A DNA stretch of 64,000 bases, taken from the NCBI RefSeq assembly GCF_009908285.1, contig NZ_JAAARM010000003.1:248001-312000 (forward strand). The letters are read 5' to 3'. The translations under genes and the position numbers were made by a program. This DNA is from Pseudomonas sp. Fl4BN1 (GTDB lineage: Bacteria; Pseudomonadota; Gammaproteobacteria; Pseudomonadales; Pseudomonadaceae). Shown piece by piece: positions 34,532 to 45,486 of this stretch. Below the pieces are notes generated by a model. It ran no database searches and had not been told where the DNA came from. It was given only the letters and a program-made list of their open reading frames with translations. Within the stretch, counting starts at the first letter, position 1, and each line of letters begins with the position of its first letter.

Positions 34532-36196
34532 ATGCGCAACTACCTGTCTGCCACCGAAGATTTTAACTATCAGCACACCGTCGATGCCGCCTTGGCGGGT
34601 TCGCTGTCGGCGCTCAACGCTTGTGTCGAATGCTGTGACCGGCATGCATTGCCCGGTCGTATCGCACTGTTCTGGGAGGGCCGGGACGGCAGCAGCGCCA
34701 GCTACACCTTCACCGAACTGCAGGACAAGGCCGCACGCCTGGCCAACTTCTTCCTGGCCCAGGGGGTAGGCAAGGGCGACAAGGTCGCCGGGCTGCTGCC
34801 GCGCAATGTCGAGTTGCTGATCACGGTGTTGGCCACCTGGCGCATCGGCGCGGTGTACCAGCCGCTGTTCACCGCTTTCGGCCCCAAGGCCATCGAGCAC
34901 CGCCTCAACAGTTCCAAGGCCAAGCTGGTGGTCAGCGATGCAGGGAACCGGCCCAAGCTGGCGGAAGTCGCTGAATGCCCGACCATTGTCACCGTCGGCG
35001 GAGCCAAGGGCCAGGGCATCGTGCGCGGTGATTTCAGCTTCTGGGCTGAACTGGAGCAATACCCGGCCCAGTGCGAGCCGCTGCTGCTCACCGGCGAAGA
35101 CCCGTTCCTGCTGATGTTCACCTCCGGCACCACCGGCCCGTCGAAGGCCCTGGAAGTACCGCTCAAGGCTATCGTTGCGTTCCAGAGCTACACCCGTGAC
35201 GCGGTGGACCTGCGCCCCGAGGATGCGTTCTGGAACGTCGCTGACCCGGGCTGGGCCTACGGCATCTACTTCGGCGTTACCGGGCCCTTGGGCCTGGGCC
35301 ACCCGATCACCTTCTACGACGGCCCCTTCACCCTGGAAAGCACCTGCCGGGTGATCAACAAGTACGGCATTACCAACCTCACCGGTTCGCCCACGGCCTA
35401 CCGCCTGCTGATCGCCGGTGGCGAGCAGTTCGCCCGCTCGATCAAGGGCCGCCTGCGCATCGTCAGCAGCGCCGGCGAGCCGCTCAATCCTGAAGTCATC
35501 CGCTGGTTCGCCGAGCAACTGGACGTGGTGATCCACGACCACTACGGCCAGACCGAGCTGGGCATGGTGCTGTGCAACCACCACGGCCTGGAGCATCCGG
35601 TGCATGTCGGCGCCGCCGGTTTCGCCTCGCCGGGGCACCGCATCGTGGTCCTGGACGAGCAGTACCAGGAGCTCGGCGTCGGCCAGCCGGGGATTCTCGC
35701 CATCGACCGCAGCCAGTCGCCGATGTGCTGGTTCGCCGGTTACGCCGGGGTGCCGACCAAGGCCTTTGTCGGTGACTACTACCTCAGCGGCGACACCGTC
35801 GAGCTGAACCAGGACGGCAGCATCAGCTTCGTTGGCCGCAGTGACGATGTGATCACCACCTCCGGCTACCGGGTCGGTCCGTTCGACGTGGAAAGCGCAC
35901 TGATCGAGCATCCGGCCGTGGTGGAAGCGGCGGTGGTGGGCAAGCCTGACCCGGAGCGCACCGAATTGGTGAAGGCCTTCGTGGTGCTCAGCGAGCAGTA
36001 CCGGGCTACCACGGAACTGGCCGAGGAGCTGCGCCAGCATGTGCGCAAGCGCCTGGCGGCCCATTCCTACCCCCGTGAAATCGAATTTGTCAGCGACTTG
36101 CCGAAAACCCCCAGCGGCAAATTGCAGCGCTTTATCTTGCGCAACCAGGAAATCGCCAAGGCTCAAGAGGCCGCGGCGTCCACCGCTTCAGCGTAA
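34532..36196 (+). CDS. AMP-dependent acyl-CoA synthetase (branched-chain catabolism cluster)
   Basis: 554-residue ANL ligase. The P-loop motif is [16 protein letters not shown], where the usual 'PKG' reads 'SKA'. Other core motifs are DHYGQTELG (A5), [24 protein letters not shown] (A7/A8) and the C-terminal lysine in [12 protein letters not shown] (A10). It activates an organic acid (acetate, propionate, or branched acyl) to acyl-CoA. First of five co-directional genes (with SDR, thiolase, dehydrogenase and hydratase), matching the P. putida PP_2213-2217-type isoleucine-catabolism locus. It stands after the REP array. Confidence 0.9.
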   Translation: MRNYLSATEDFNYQHTVDAALAGSLSALNACVECCDRHALPGRIALFWEGRDGSSASYTFTELQDKAARLANFFLAQGVGKGDKVAGLLPRNVELLITVLATWRIGAVYQPLFTAFGPKAIEHRLNSSKAKLVVSDAGNRPKLAEVAECPTIVTVGGAKGQGIVRGDFSFWAELEQYPAQCEPLLLTGEDPFLLMFTSGTTGPSKALEVPLKAIVAFQSYTRDAVDLRPEDAFWNVADPGWAYGIYFGVTGPLGLGHPITFYDGPFTLESTCRVINKYGITNLTGSPTAYRLLIAGGEQFARSIKGRLRIVSSAGEPLNPEVIRWFAEQLDVVIHDHYGQTELGMVLCNHHGLEHPVHVGAAGFASPGHRIVVLDEQYQELGVGQPGILAIDRSQSPMCWFAGYAGVPTKAFVGDYYLSGDTVELNQDGSISFVGRSDDVITTSGYRVGPFDVESALIEHPAVVEAAVVGKPDPERTELVKAFVVLSEQYRATTELAEELRQHVRKRLAAHSYPREIEFVSDLPKTPSGKLQRFILRNQEIAKAQEAAASTASA

Positions 36197-36207
36197 ACAG
36201 GACTGAA

Positions 36208-36972
36208 ATGATGCAGATCGAAAACAAGGTTTTTCTCGTCAGCGGCGGTGCTTCAGGGCTCGGCGCAGCCAGTGCCGAAATGCTCGTGGCGGCCGGCGCC
36301 AAGGTGATGCTGGTGGACCTCAATGCCGAGGCGGTAGCGGCCAAGGCCCTGCAGTTGGGTTGCCAGAGTGTGGTCGCCGACATCAGCCAGGAGGCTGCGG
36401 CCGAAGCGGCGATGCAGGCCACGGTCAAGGCCTTTGGCGGGCTCAACGGCCTGGTCAACTGTGCCGGCATCGTGCGTGGCGAGAAGGTCCTGGGCAAGAA
36501 CGGCCCGCATGCCCTGGCCAGCTTCAGCCAGGTGATCAACGTCAACCTGATCGGCAGTTTCAACCTGCTGCGCCTGGCCGCGGCAGCCATCGCCGAGAGC
36601 CCGGCCGACGCCGACGGCGAGCGCGGGGTGATCATCAACACAGCATCGATCGCCGCCTTCGACGGGCAGATCGGCCAGGCCGCCTATGCCGCGTCCAAGG
36701 GCGCCATCGCCAGCCTGACCCTGCCGGTCGCCCGTGAACTGGCACGCTTCGGCATCCGCGTGATGACCATCGCCCCGGGGATTTTTGAAACCCCGATGAT
36801 GGCCGGCATGAGCGACGAAGTACGCGCTTCCCTGGCCGCCGGCGTGCCGTTTCCGCCACGCCTGGGCAAGCCCGTCGAGTACGCCGCGCTGGTGCGGCAT
36901 ATCATTGAAAACAGCATGCTCAACGGCGAGGTGATCCGTCTCGACGGTGCCTTGCGCATGGCCGCCAAATAA
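36208..36972 (+). CDS. 3-hydroxyacyl-CoA dehydrogenase type II-like SDR
   Basis: 254-residue short-chain dehydrogenase: [26 protein letters not shown] (NAD motif TGxxxGxG), [29 protein letters not shown] with Ser, Tyr and Lys of the catalytic triad. The C-terminus ([32 protein letters not shown]) is typical of 17-beta-HSD10/HADH2 relatives, which oxidise 2-methyl-3-hydroxybutyryl-CoA in isoleucine degradation. Twelve bases after the synthetase. Two ATGs in tandem (36208, 36211). Confidence 0.9.
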   Translation: MMQIENKVFLVSGGASGLGAASAEMLVAAGAKVMLVDLNAEAVAAKALQLGCQSVVADISQEAAAEAAMQATVKAFGGLNGLVNCAGIVRGEKVLGKNGPHALASFSQVINVNLIGSFNLLRLAAAAIAESPADADGERGVIINTASIAAFDGQIGQAAYAASKGAIASLTLPVARELARFGIRVMTIAPGIFETPMMAGMSDEVRASLAAGVPFPPRLGKPVEYAALVRHIIENSMLNGEVIRLDGALRMAAK

Positions 36973-36984
36973 GGAGGATTCATC

Positions 36985-38175
36985 ATGTCCATTGCTCAAG
37001 ATCCGATTGTCATCGTCAGTGCTGTTCGTACCCCCATGGGCGGTTTCCAGGGTGAATTGAAAGGCCTCAGCGCCCCGCAGCTGGGGGCTGAGGCGATCCG
37101 CGCCGCAGTGCAGCGTGCCGGCATCGCGGCCGATGCGGTACAGGAAGTGCTGTTCGGCTGCGTGCTCGCCGCCGGCCTCGGCCAGGCCCCGGCGCGCCAG
37201 GCAGCCCTGGGCGCGGGCCTGGACAAGGGCACCCGCTGCACCACCCTGAACAAAATGTGCGGCTCCGGCATGGAGGCGACCATTCTGGCCCACGACATGC
37301 TGCTGGCCGGCAGTGCCGAGGTGGTGATCGCCGGTGGCATGGAAAGCATGTCCAACGCCCCGTACCTGCTGGACCGTGCTCGCAGCGGCTACCGCATGGG
37401 CCACGGCCGGGTGCTTGACCACATGTTCCTCGACGGCCTGGAAGATGCCTACGACAAGGGCCGCTTGATGGGCACCTTTGCCGAGGACTGCGCCGAGACC
37501 CACGGCTTTACTCGCGAAGCCCAGGACGCCTTTGCCGTGACCTCCCTGACCCGTGCCCAGCAGGCGATCAAGGATGGCCTGTTCAAGGACGAGATCGTGC
37601 CGTTGCAAGTGATGATCGGCAAAGAATCGAAGCTGATCAGCGACGACGAACAACCGCCCAAGGCCAAGCTGGACAAGATTGCCGCCTTGAAGCCGGCGTT
37701 CCGCGACGGCGGTACCGTGACCGCGGCCAACTCCAGCTCGATCTCCGACGGTGCTGCGGCCCTGGTCCTGATGCGCCGCTCCGAAGCCGAGCAGCGTGGC
37801 CTCAAGCCGCTGGCCGTGATTCACGGGCATGCGGCGTTCGCCGACACCCCGGGGCTGTTCCCGGTGGCGCCAGTGGGCGCTATCGAGCGGCTGATGAAGA
37901 AGACCGGCTGGTCGCTGAACGAAGTCGACCTGTTCGAAATCAACGAAGCCTTTGCGGTAGTCAGCCTGGTGACCATGGCCAAGCTGGAAATTCCCCATGC
38001 CAAGGTCAACGTCCACGGCGGCGCCTGCGCCCTGGGCCACCCGATCGGTGCTTCCGGTGCGCGGATCCTGGTGACCCTGCTGTCGGCCCTGCGCCAGAAA
38101 GGCCTGAAGCGCGGTGTTGCTGCCATCTGCATCGGCGGCGGTGAAGCCACGGCCATGGCCGTTGAATGCCTGTAA
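36985..38175 (+). CDS. Acetyl-CoA acetyltransferase-like thiolase
   Basis: 396 residues. PIVIVSAVRTPMGGFQGELKGL is the thiolase N-terminus; LNKMCGSGMEATILAHDML carries the nucleophilic Cys; NVHGGACALGHPIGASGARILVTLL and the C-terminal CIGGGEATAMAVE carry the catalytic His and second Cys. In this cluster it would cleave 2-methylacetoacetyl-CoA to acetyl- and propionyl-CoA. AGGAGG ribosome site eight bases upstream. Confidence 0.93.
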   Translation: MSIAQDPIVIVSAVRTPMGGFQGELKGLSAPQLGAEAIRAAVQRAGIAADAVQEVLFGCVLAAGLGQAPARQAALGAGLDKGTRCTTLNKMCGSGMEATILAHDMLLAGSAEVVIAGGMESMSNAPYLLDRARSGYRMGHGRVLDHMFLDGLEDAYDKGRLMGTFAEDCAETHGFTREAQDAFAVTSLTRAQQAIKDGLFKDEIVPLQVMIGKESKLISDDEQPPKAKLDKIAALKPAFRDGGTVTAANSSSISDGAAALVLMRRSEAEQRGLKPLAVIHGHAAFADTPGLFPVAPVGAIERLMKKTGWSLNEVDLFEINEAFAVVSLVTMAKLEIPHAKVNVHGGACALGHPIGASGARILVTLLSALRQKGLKRGVAAICIGGGEATAMAVECL

Positions 38176-38187
38176 CGAGGACTAGCG

Positions 38188-39315
38188 ATGTTGCCCAATG
38201 ACGAACAACTGCAGATCAGTGACGCGGCCCGGCAATTCGCCCAGGAACGGCTGAAGCCCTTTGCCGCCGACTGGGACCGTGAGCACCGGTTTCCCCGGGA
38301 GGCCATCGGCGAAATGGCCGAGCTGGGCTTCTTCGGCATGCTGGTGCCCGAGCAGTGGGGTGGCTGCGACACCGGCTACCTGGCCTACGCCATGGCCCTG
38401 GAAGAAATTGCCGCCGGCGACGGCGCCTGCTCGACAATCATGAGCGTGCACAACTCAGTGGGCTGCGTGCCGATCCTCAAGTTCGGCAACGATGCGCAGA
38501 AGGAGCAGTTCCTCAAGCCTCTGGCCAGCGGCGCGATGCTGGGTGCCTTCGCCCTGACCGAACCCCAGGCCGGTTCCGATGCCAGCAGCCTGAAAACCCG
38601 GGCCCGCCGTGATGGCGACCACTACGTGCTCAATGGCTGCAAGCAGTTCATCACATCGGGGCAGAACGCCGGGGTGGTGATCGTCTTCGCGGTCACCGAT
38701 CCGGCAGCCGGCAAGCGTGGCATCAGCGCCTTTATCGTGCCCACCGATGCCCCTGGCTATAAGGTCGCGCGGGTCGAGGACAAGCTCGGCCAGCATGCTT
38801 CCGACACCTGCCAGATCCTCTTCGAGGACGTCAAGGTGCCAGTGGCCAACCGCCTGGGCGAGGAGGGCGAAGGCTACAAGATCGCCCTGGCCAACCTTGA
38901 GGGCGGGCGCGTGGGCATCGCTGCACAATCGGTGGGCATGGCCCGGGCCGCGTTCGAGGCCGCACGCGATTACGCCCGTGAGCGGGAAAGCTTCGGCAAG
39001 CCGATCATCGAACACCAGGCGGTCGCCTTCCGCCTGGCAGACATGGCCACCCAGATCGCCGTGGCACGGCAGATGGTGCACTACGCCGCGGCCCTGCGCG
39101 ACAGCGGCAAGCCGGCGCTGGTGGAGGCCTCGATGGCCAAGCTGTTCGCTTCGGAAATGGCCGAGAAGGTCTGTTCTGCGGCGTTGCAAACCCTGGGCGG
39201 CTATGGCTACTTGAGCGACTTCCCGCTGGAGCGGATCTACCGTGATGTGCGGGTGTGCCAGATCTACGAAGGCACCAGCGACATTCAGCGCATGGTCATT
39301 TCGCGCAACCTCTGA
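38188..39315 (+). CDS. Acyl-CoA dehydrogenase (short/branched chain)
   Basis: 375 residues. Flavin and substrate motifs: [54 protein letters not shown], and the catalytic base Glu in [16 protein letters not shown]. The C-terminal '[20 protein letters not shown]' is standard. By context it oxidises 2-methylbutyryl-CoA to tiglyl-CoA. Twelve bases after the thiolase gene. Confidence 0.92.
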   Translation: MLPNDEQLQISDAARQFAQERLKPFAADWDREHRFPREAIGEMAELGFFGMLVPEQWGGCDTGYLAYAMALEEIAAGDGACSTIMSVHNSVGCVPILKFGNDAQKEQFLKPLASGAMLGAFALTEPQAGSDASSLKTRARRDGDHYVLNGCKQFITSGQNAGVVIVFAVTDPAAGKRGISAFIVPTDAPGYKVARVEDKLGQHASDTCQILFEDVKVPVANRLGEEGEGYKIALANLEGGRVGIAAQSVGMARAAFEAARDYARERESFGKPIIEHQAVAFRLADMATQIAVARQMVHYAAALRDSGKPALVEASMAKLFASEMAEKVCSAALQTLGGYGYLSDFPLERIYRDVRVCQIYEGTSDIQRMVISRNL

Positions 39316-39336
39316 CTTTTTAGCAGGAGCTGATTC

Positions 39337-40110
<774 letters not shown>

Positions 40111-40153
40111 CGCCCAGGGCACGCGCTCAGCAAGCCAGTTCCAGAGGTACAAG

Positions 40154-40179
40154 AATCGCAGCCAAGGCTGCGATTTTTT
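40154..40179 (+). terminator. Intrinsic terminator after the enoyl-CoA hydratase
   Basis: AATCGCAGCC (40154-40163), loop AA, GGCTGCGATT, then six T in all. The same 25 bases occur at 44288-44312 on the far side of tle3-tla3. Confidence 0.92.
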
Positions 40180-40304
40180 GCCTTGGAAGTACCTGTGACA
40201 GTGGGCCGCGCAGCGGTCAGGACGCCTTTGAGACAGTTCCTAGATTTATTCGCTGGCGCTTTTGTTATGGTCTGACGCCGGATTTTTTTGCCCAGCATCA
40301 GTAG

Positions 40305-40451
40305 AAGGTCAGGTCTGGCGCCCGTGTCGTCACGGCCAAACCATTCAGCCTTGCTGCGCAAGCCTCGTCCCTGAGTGGATTGGACGTGACCCGGCTGGAC
40401 GACGTAAAGGTTGTCTTTCAGGCCATCAAGGAGCGAATGCACAATGAATGA
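40305..40451 (+). pseudogene. Possible C-terminal remnant of a gene upstream of tle3
   Basis: 48 codons after an in-frame amber (40302-40304), encoding VVTAKPFSLAAQASSLSG and DDVKVVFQAIKERM, and ending with TGA that overlaps the tle3 start by eight bases. The same frame is open for about 43 codons before the amber, back to the terminator. No start codon or ribosome site. The overlap looks operonic, so it may be the tail of a deleted effector-operon gene such as vgrG or tli3. It could also be chance. Confidence 0.22.
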
Positions 40452-42615
40452 CGCCGTTCGGATGAGGACCATTTGCACCGGCCAGGCGATCACCATGCCG
40501 GGCGGTGGTGATGTGCACCTGATCGCGACTCCGCCCAAGCCCTGCGTGACCATCGTCGTGCATGGGGTCAACGACCTGGCCGGTTGCTACGAGCGCATCG
40601 AGCGCGGCTTGTGTGCGGGGCTGAATGAGCGCCTGGACATGCCGTCAGTGCTGCCCAACGGCATGAGCAACCCGGGGTTCCTGCGCTCTGCCAGCTACAG
40701 CCTGCCCGAGGACGATGGTGGCAAGGCCAGCAACCCGGATGCGGTGTATTACCGGCGCAAGTTCAGTGCCGCGGCCAATGGCGCGGACACGCGAAGCGTG
40801 GTGATCCCGTTCTATTGGGGGTTTCGCGAGGAAGAGGGGAAGATCATCAAGGATGCCCCTCACGGCGAGTGGATGGACCGCAATAGAAACCGCCTGGACA
40901 AGAGCGGCACCAAGGAAGGCGGCCAATTCGCCAACGCCACCACCAATCTGCCGGACATGTGGGGCGAAGGCTTCAACGGTTTTCCGTTTGGCATCATTCC
41001 CCTCAATATGATTGGGGGCCAGCGCAGTCATCCGCTGTTTTCAGCTGCGGGGCGCCGTTACATGGTGCTGGCCGCCATGCGCCTGGCGATGCTGATCAAG
41101 ATCATCCGCAAACGCTACCCGAATGACACCATCAACGTCGTCGGGCATAGCCAGGGCACACTGCTCAACCTGCTGGCGCATGCCTTTCTCAAGGATGAAA
41201 CGGTACGCCCGGCCGACGGCGTGATCATGCTCAACTCGCCCTACAGCCTGTACCAGCCATTCAACGACAAGCTGCAGAACTGGCTTGGGCAACAAACCAC
41301 CGGGGCACGGATCGCGACCCTCAATGGCATCCTGCAATTCATTGCCCACAGCCCTAATTCGGTTCCGGCGCTGTCGAGCGTCGCCCTGAAAAACTGCCAG
41401 GGTTATGGCGCCATTGGCGGGTCGGGCTGGAGCGGCGGGCCTGCGTCGCACACCACCATCGACGGTGAAAAAGTCTCGTTCAACGAGCGCGACAACCGCG
41501 GCAGTATCTACCTCTACTTCACCCCTCAGGATCAGGTCGTGGGCCTTTCCAACGTGCAGGGGATCGGCTGGCGCGGCGTCGACGATAGCGTTGACGGCCA
41601 GGCGGTGCGGACGCTGCTGCCGATACAGTTTCATCAGCGGATCTTTACCTTGCGCAAGCGCAATGGCGAAAAGGAAGCGATCGGCAAACATCTGCCTCCT
41701 TACGTCTACCCGTTGATCCTTGAGGGCGAAGCAACCTGGGAAGACAGCGGTTTAGGGCTAATGGACCGCAGTGGAAGGGGCACTCTCAAACCGGGTATGC
41801 GAGTACTGTTGACCGCCCCGTTATTGCCCGTGCCGACAGAGGCCGACTTCGCCACGGATGGCGTTGTAACTGCTCCGGGGGTGGAGTCGGACAGTGGTCT
41901 GTACCAGATCATGGATAATCTGGACCCCATCGATGCGCTGATTGGCCTGAGCAATGACAAGTCGCTGCTGATCAAGAAAGCCTGGAATCCCAAGGATCCG
42001 AAATATGCACGCCAAGAGACCCTGGAGGAGGCCGTAGCGTTCAAGTACGGCCGTGATCCCGTTAGTGTGAAAAAGGCCCGTGATGATCTCTACGAGATGT
42101 CCCAGCGTGCCCATGTGTTTACCTCACGGGCTCTGGGCAATGGCCAGGTACTGATTACCCGGGGAGAAACGCCGTACGAAGCCGGCTTGCGCCTGCAAGG
42201 CGACGAGTTTCGAGAAGCGCAGTCGTTCCACTCGGGTATCCCGAACAATCCGCAGCACAGCCGGCGGGTGCTGGCGTATGACGTGGCGATTGGGGCGGGG
42301 GAGAGCGTGGATGATGTGACGTTCTATGCGTATTTGTGTCGGGTGGCGGATTGGCGGTTGGATTGGAAAAGAACTCGAGCTAGTGCGAACTCTCAGTTTG
42401 ATACAGAGCTAGACCTTCCCGATGAGGATGTGGAGAAACTCTATCGTCAAGAGGAGAGCAAGAGTCGAGACCTGATCGACTCCACAGTGGCGTATCGCAC
42501 GAGTGGCGCATTGCCGGACATTGTTGGCAAGACCAAAATGCCCAGCTTGGTGGCCTCTCAGACCTGGAGTGAGTATCAACGCGGAAAACCCGTCCGTTCT
42601 GGAGGAGAAGTCTGA
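40444..42615 (+). CDS. tle3: T6SS lipase effector, Tle3 family
   Basis: 723 residues, no signal peptide. Alpha/beta hydrolase with the nucleophile in GHSQGT (Ser236), followed by a Tle3/DUF3274-type C-terminus. Early motifs include VTIVVHGVNDLAGCYERIE and YYRRKFSAA; SIYLYFTPQDQVVGLSNVQGIGWRG lies past the Ser and probably holds the acid. Tle3 enzymes are phospholipases delivered into target periplasms. The partner tla3 overlaps its stop by one base (TGATG). In P. aeruginosa (PA0259-0262) vgrG2b, tli3 and tle3-tla3 sit together; no vgrG or immunity gene is visible here. ATG 40444 has AAGGAG about ten bases upstream. Confidence 0.88.
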   Translation: MNDAVRMRTICTGQAITMPGGGDVHLIATPPKPCVTIVVHGVNDLAGCYERIERGLCAGLNERLDMPSVLPNGMSNPGFLRSASYSLPEDDGGKASNPDAVYYRRKFSAAANGADTRSVVIPFYWGFREEEGKIIKDAPHGEWMDRNRNRLDKSGTKEGGQFANATTNLPDMWGEGFNGFPFGIIPLNMIGGQRSHPLFSAAGRRYMVLAAMRLAMLIKIIRKRYPNDTINVVGHSQGTLLNLLAHAFLKDETVRPADGVIMLNSPYSLYQPFNDKLQNWLGQQTTGARIATLNGILQFIAHSPNSVPALSSVALKNCQGYGAIGGSGWSGGPASHTTIDGEKVSFNERDNRGSIYLYFTPQDQVVGLSNVQGIGWRGVDDSVDGQAVRTLLPIQFHQRIFTLRKRNGEKEAIGKHLPPYVYPLILEGEATWEDSGLGLMDRSGRGTLKPGMRVLLTAPLLPVPTEADFATDGVVTAPGVESDSGLYQIMDNLDPIDALIGLSNDKSLLIKKAWNPKDPKYARQETLEEAVAFKYGRDPVSVKKARDDLYEMSQRAHVFTSRALGNGQVLITRGETPYEAGLRLQGDEFREAQSFHSGIPNNPQHSRRVLAYDVAIGAGESVDDVTFYAYLCRVADWRLDWKRTRASANSQFDTELDLPDEDVEKLYRQEESKSRDLIDSTVAYRTSGALPDIVGKTKMPSLVASQTWSEYQRGKPVRSGGEV

Positions 42616-44198
42616 TGCGCTGCATATTCTCGTGCTTATCCATTACCTGCCTGCTCATGAGCAGTCATGTGGGCCAGGCGGCCGAACTCCCGCTTGCAGT
42701 GACTCGTTGTTTTTCCAGCCCCGCCACACCCGTTTCTGCCTATGTCCCTGCCAAGGAGGCAGCCTCTATGTCTGCTGATACTCGTTATCGTGCCCCCGTT
42801 ACTTCACCTCGCTTGGAAACCTTGGATGTCCTCAGCATTGGTGTAAGTCTGGATATATTTAGGCAAGGCCAGGCCTGGCAGGCTCTGCAACAACAAAACG
42901 CTACGCAGTTCGAAGCCCTGCACGTTGGCAGCATCTTGCCTATGGACCCCACGAAGTATCCCCAGACTTCCGATGATAAGGATATGGCCTATGACAAGCG
43001 GGAAACGGACGCACTGGAGTTGGGACTAAGGGACTTTATGGAGAAGTGGCCAATCCCCACCATCACTGTGGTTCGTGGCTGGAATCCTAAAGAACCGAAT
43101 CTGCGTTTCACTCCTGAAAGGACTCAAGAAAGCCTGTCTGTCATGGTCAATGACATGCGAACACCTGCGGGGCTGCATTGGCATCGAATTCGTAATTTTC
43201 AGGACGGTATCGTCTGTAACGATACTCCCGAGGGTGTGATGGAGTTCCTGTTCCAGATATTTGAGCGCAATCCAGATCTTCCGGCGGTATTGGTTTACGC
43301 CAATGAAGGTTTCAGCATGTCATATGCGCTGTCAGCCAAAAAGGCTCCACTGATTGGTGGGCCTGGGCCACGTAAGCAAGGTGAACTCACCGACTCAATG
43401 GTTGCTCTGGTCATCGGACGTCCCGAGCGGGTCGAGTGGCTGCGCTACTACGCTCAGTTCGCCAAGACAAACAAAAACCCCATCGACCCCGAGTTCACCG
43501 GTTGGGGCTGGCGTAAACCCGCTGTGGAATTCCAACCCTCGGAGTTCATTCCCCAACCCTGGACCAAGCGGGCCTTTGAGCAATGGGATGCACTGCCGGT
43601 ACTGGCCAAGATCCATCGCCCCGTCACGATTTCACTGCAACGCCCGGATAATGGCGAGCGCCTAAAGCCCGATGCCTTGAGCGCACAACTGGCCACAGGC
43701 TGGAAAAAGGCCACCGACGAACTCACCCCAAAACCCTCTCGTTTGTTCTACGACGCTGGCTTGAACAGGACGCCACTGGCCGAACTGATACCGGCCCTCA
43801 GCGTTGCCCATAGCGCCTTGGACCTGCTCGACTCGCGAGAAAGCTACGACCTCACCCAGCGCCTGGGGGACACCGGCGCAGCGTCTCCTTTCGTGGGCAT
43901 TGCCTTGGCGACCATGGCCAGTTACCTGAATGCCGACACCAGCGTGGTGATGCCCATGCGTCGCCAGGACCAGGCAACGATCATCGCTGTCACCTCACCC
44001 ACACCCGGTCAAAAGCCTGTTGGCAGTCACCATTTTGGCGTGACGCTGATGCCGCAGACCGCCAGCAGTGAAGACAACACCCCTGTAAAACCAGCCCCAG
44101 CGGCGGCATCGCGCATGCCGGTGGTGGAAGAGGATTACACGCTGGAAGAGTTCCTGGCTGAGTTGAGGCCTAAAGATAACTGGATGGATGATCTCTAG
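42615..44198 (+). CDS. tla3: Type VI lipase adaptor Tla3-like protein (DUF2875)
   Basis: 527 residues with a likely signal peptide (CIFSCLSITCLLMSSHVGQA, residues 3-22). VLSIGVSLDIFRQGQAWQAL, LPMDPTKYPQTSDDKDMAYDKRETDALELGL (quoted in part: positions about 105-135) and WGWRKPAVEFQPS are typical of the DUF2875/Tla3 family. In P. aeruginosa, Tla3 escorts Tle3 to VgrG2b. Translational coupling with tle3 (TGATG) supports a joint function. The first 250 codons use more A/T-ending codons (GATATATTTAGGCAAGG) than neighbours, a hint of transfer. It ends 90 bases before a bidirectional terminator. Confidence 0.85.
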   Translation: MRCIFSCLSITCLLMSSHVGQAAELPLAVTRCFSSPATPVSAYVPAKEAASMSADTRYRAPVTSPRLETLDVLSIGVSLDIFRQGQAWQALQQQNATQFEALHVGSILPMDPTKYPQTSDDKDMAYDKRETDALELGLRDFMEKWPIPTITVVRGWNPKEPNLRFTPERTQESLSVMVNDMRTPAGLHWHRIRNFQDGIVCNDTPEGVMEFLFQIFERNPDLPAVLVYANEGFSMSYALSAKKAPLIGGPGPRKQGELTDSMVALVIGRPERVEWLRYYAQFAKTNKNPIDPEFTGWGWRKPAVEFQPSEFIPQPWTKRAFEQWDALPVLAKIHRPVTISLQRPDNGERLKPDALSAQLATGWKKATDELTPKPSRLFYDAGLNRTPLAELIPALSVAHSALDLLDSRESYDLTQRLGDTGAASPFVGIALATMASYLNADTSVVMPMRRQDQATIIAVTSPTPGQKPVGSHHFGVTLMPQTASSEDNTPVKPAPAAASRMPVVEEDYTLEEFLAELRPKDNWMDDL

Positions 44199-44287
44199 CG
44201 GCTGGTATTCAACCGTAGCTTTGATGGATACAGATCAAAGGCAGAGGACGCTTCCCTGAGAAGAGGGTCTCTGTGGCGAAAATAAAA

Positions 44288-44312
44288 AATCGCAGCCAAG
44301 GCTGCGATTTTT
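44288..44312. terminator. Bidirectional intrinsic terminator
   Basis: Identical to the terminator at 40154-40178: AATCGCAGCC, AA loop, GGCTGCGATT, with A-run before and five T after. It serves tla3 (+) and the convergent acyl-CoA dehydrogenase (-). Confidence 0.9.
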
Positions 44313-44330
44313 CATCTCAAGCTGCGGCGC

Positions 44331-45482
44331 TCACAGTTGGTAGTGCTTCAACTCCCGGGCAATCAGCATGCGCTGGATTTCGCTCGAGCCTTCATAGATC
44401 TGGGTAATCCGCGCATCACGGTAGTAACGCTCCACCGGATAATCCTCCAGGTACCCATAACCGCCATGAATCTGTATCGCCGAGGAGCAGACCTTTTCGG
44501 CCATTTCCGAAGCGAACAGCTTGGCTTGGGATGCCTCCGACAGGCACGGCTGGCCGGCGCTGCGCAGACGCGCGGCGTGCAGGATCAGCAAGCGCGCGGC
44601 ATTGAGCCGGGTGTGCATGTCCGCCAGCAGGTTGGCGATGCTCTGGTGCTCGATGATCGGTTTGTCGAACTGCACCCGCTCCCGGGCGTAGGCCAGGGCC
44701 GCTTCAAAGGCGGCGCGGGCAATGCCCAGGGCCTGGGCGGCGATGCCAATGCGGCCGCCTTCGAGGTTGGACAGGGCAATCGCCAGGCCTTTGCCCCGTT
44801 CTCCCAGCAGGTTGGCTTGGGGAATCGTGCACTGGTTGAGGGTCACGGCGCAGGTGTCGGAAGCGCGGATGCCCATTTTGTGTTCGCTACGATCGACCAC
44901 AAAACCCGGGGTATCGGTGGGCACCAGGAACGCCGACAGGCCTTTCTTGCCCAGCTCCGGATCGGTCACGGCGAAGACGATGGCCAGCTGCGCACGCTTG
45001 CCATTGCTGACGAACTGCTTGGCACCGTTGATCACCCACTGGCCGTCGCGCAGTTCGGCGCGGGTACGCAGGTTGTGGGCTTCGGAACCGGCCTGGGGTT
45101 CGGTCAGGGCGAAGCAGCCGATGGCCGCGCCACTGGCCAGGCGTGGCAACCATGCCTGTTTCTGCTCCTGGCTGCCGTAGTTGAGGATTGGCCCACAACC
45201 CACCGAGTTGTGGATGCTCATCAAGGCCCCGGTGGCGCCGTCGCCAGCGGAGATTTCTTCCACGGCCAGGGCGTACGCCACGTAGTCGAGATAGCTGCCC
45301 CCCCATTCCTCGGGCACCACCATGCCCAGCAGGCCCAGTTCGCCCATCTTGCGCACCAGGGCGTCGTCGATCCAGCCGGCTTTTTCCCAGGCCTGGGCAT
45401 GGGGCGCGATCTCGCCTCGGGCAAAATCCCGGGCCATGTCGCGGATCATTACTTGTTCTTCGGTCAATTCGATGTCGTGCAT
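44331..45482 (-). CDS. Acyl-CoA dehydrogenase, isobutyryl/2-methylbutyryl-type
   Basis: 383 residues. [108 protein letters not shown] (catalytic Glu in IYEGSS). It resembles the enzyme at 38188 but is a distinct paralogue. Start at ATG 45482 with GGGAG eight bases upstream, four bases after the hydrolase stop. With the next gene it likely handles valine-derived isobutyryl-CoA. Confidence 0.92.
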   Translation of the reverse strand: MHDIELTEEQVMIRDMARDFARGEIAPHAQAWEKAGWIDDALVRKMGELGLLGMVVPEEWGGSYLDYVAYALAVEEISAGDGATGALMSIHNSVGCGPILNYGSQEQKQAWLPRLASGAAIGCFALTEPQAGSEAHNLRTRAELRDGQWVINGAKQFVSNGKRAQLAIVFAVTDPELGKKGLSAFLVPTDTPGFVVDRSEHKMGIRASDTCAVTLNQCTIPQANLLGERGKGLAIALSNLEGGRIGIAAQALGIARAAFEAALAYARERVQFDKPIIEHQSIANLLADMHTRLNAARLLILHAARLRSAGQPCLSEASQAKLFASEMAEKVCSSAIQIHGGYGYLEDYPVERYYRDARITQIYEGSSEIQRMLIARELKHYQL

Positions 45483-45486
45483 GAGT

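Noticed and set aside
34352..36166. 604-codon minus-strand open frame opposite the acyl-CoA synthetase
   Set aside because: Antisense to a full-length ANL ligase and running into the REP array; no domain.
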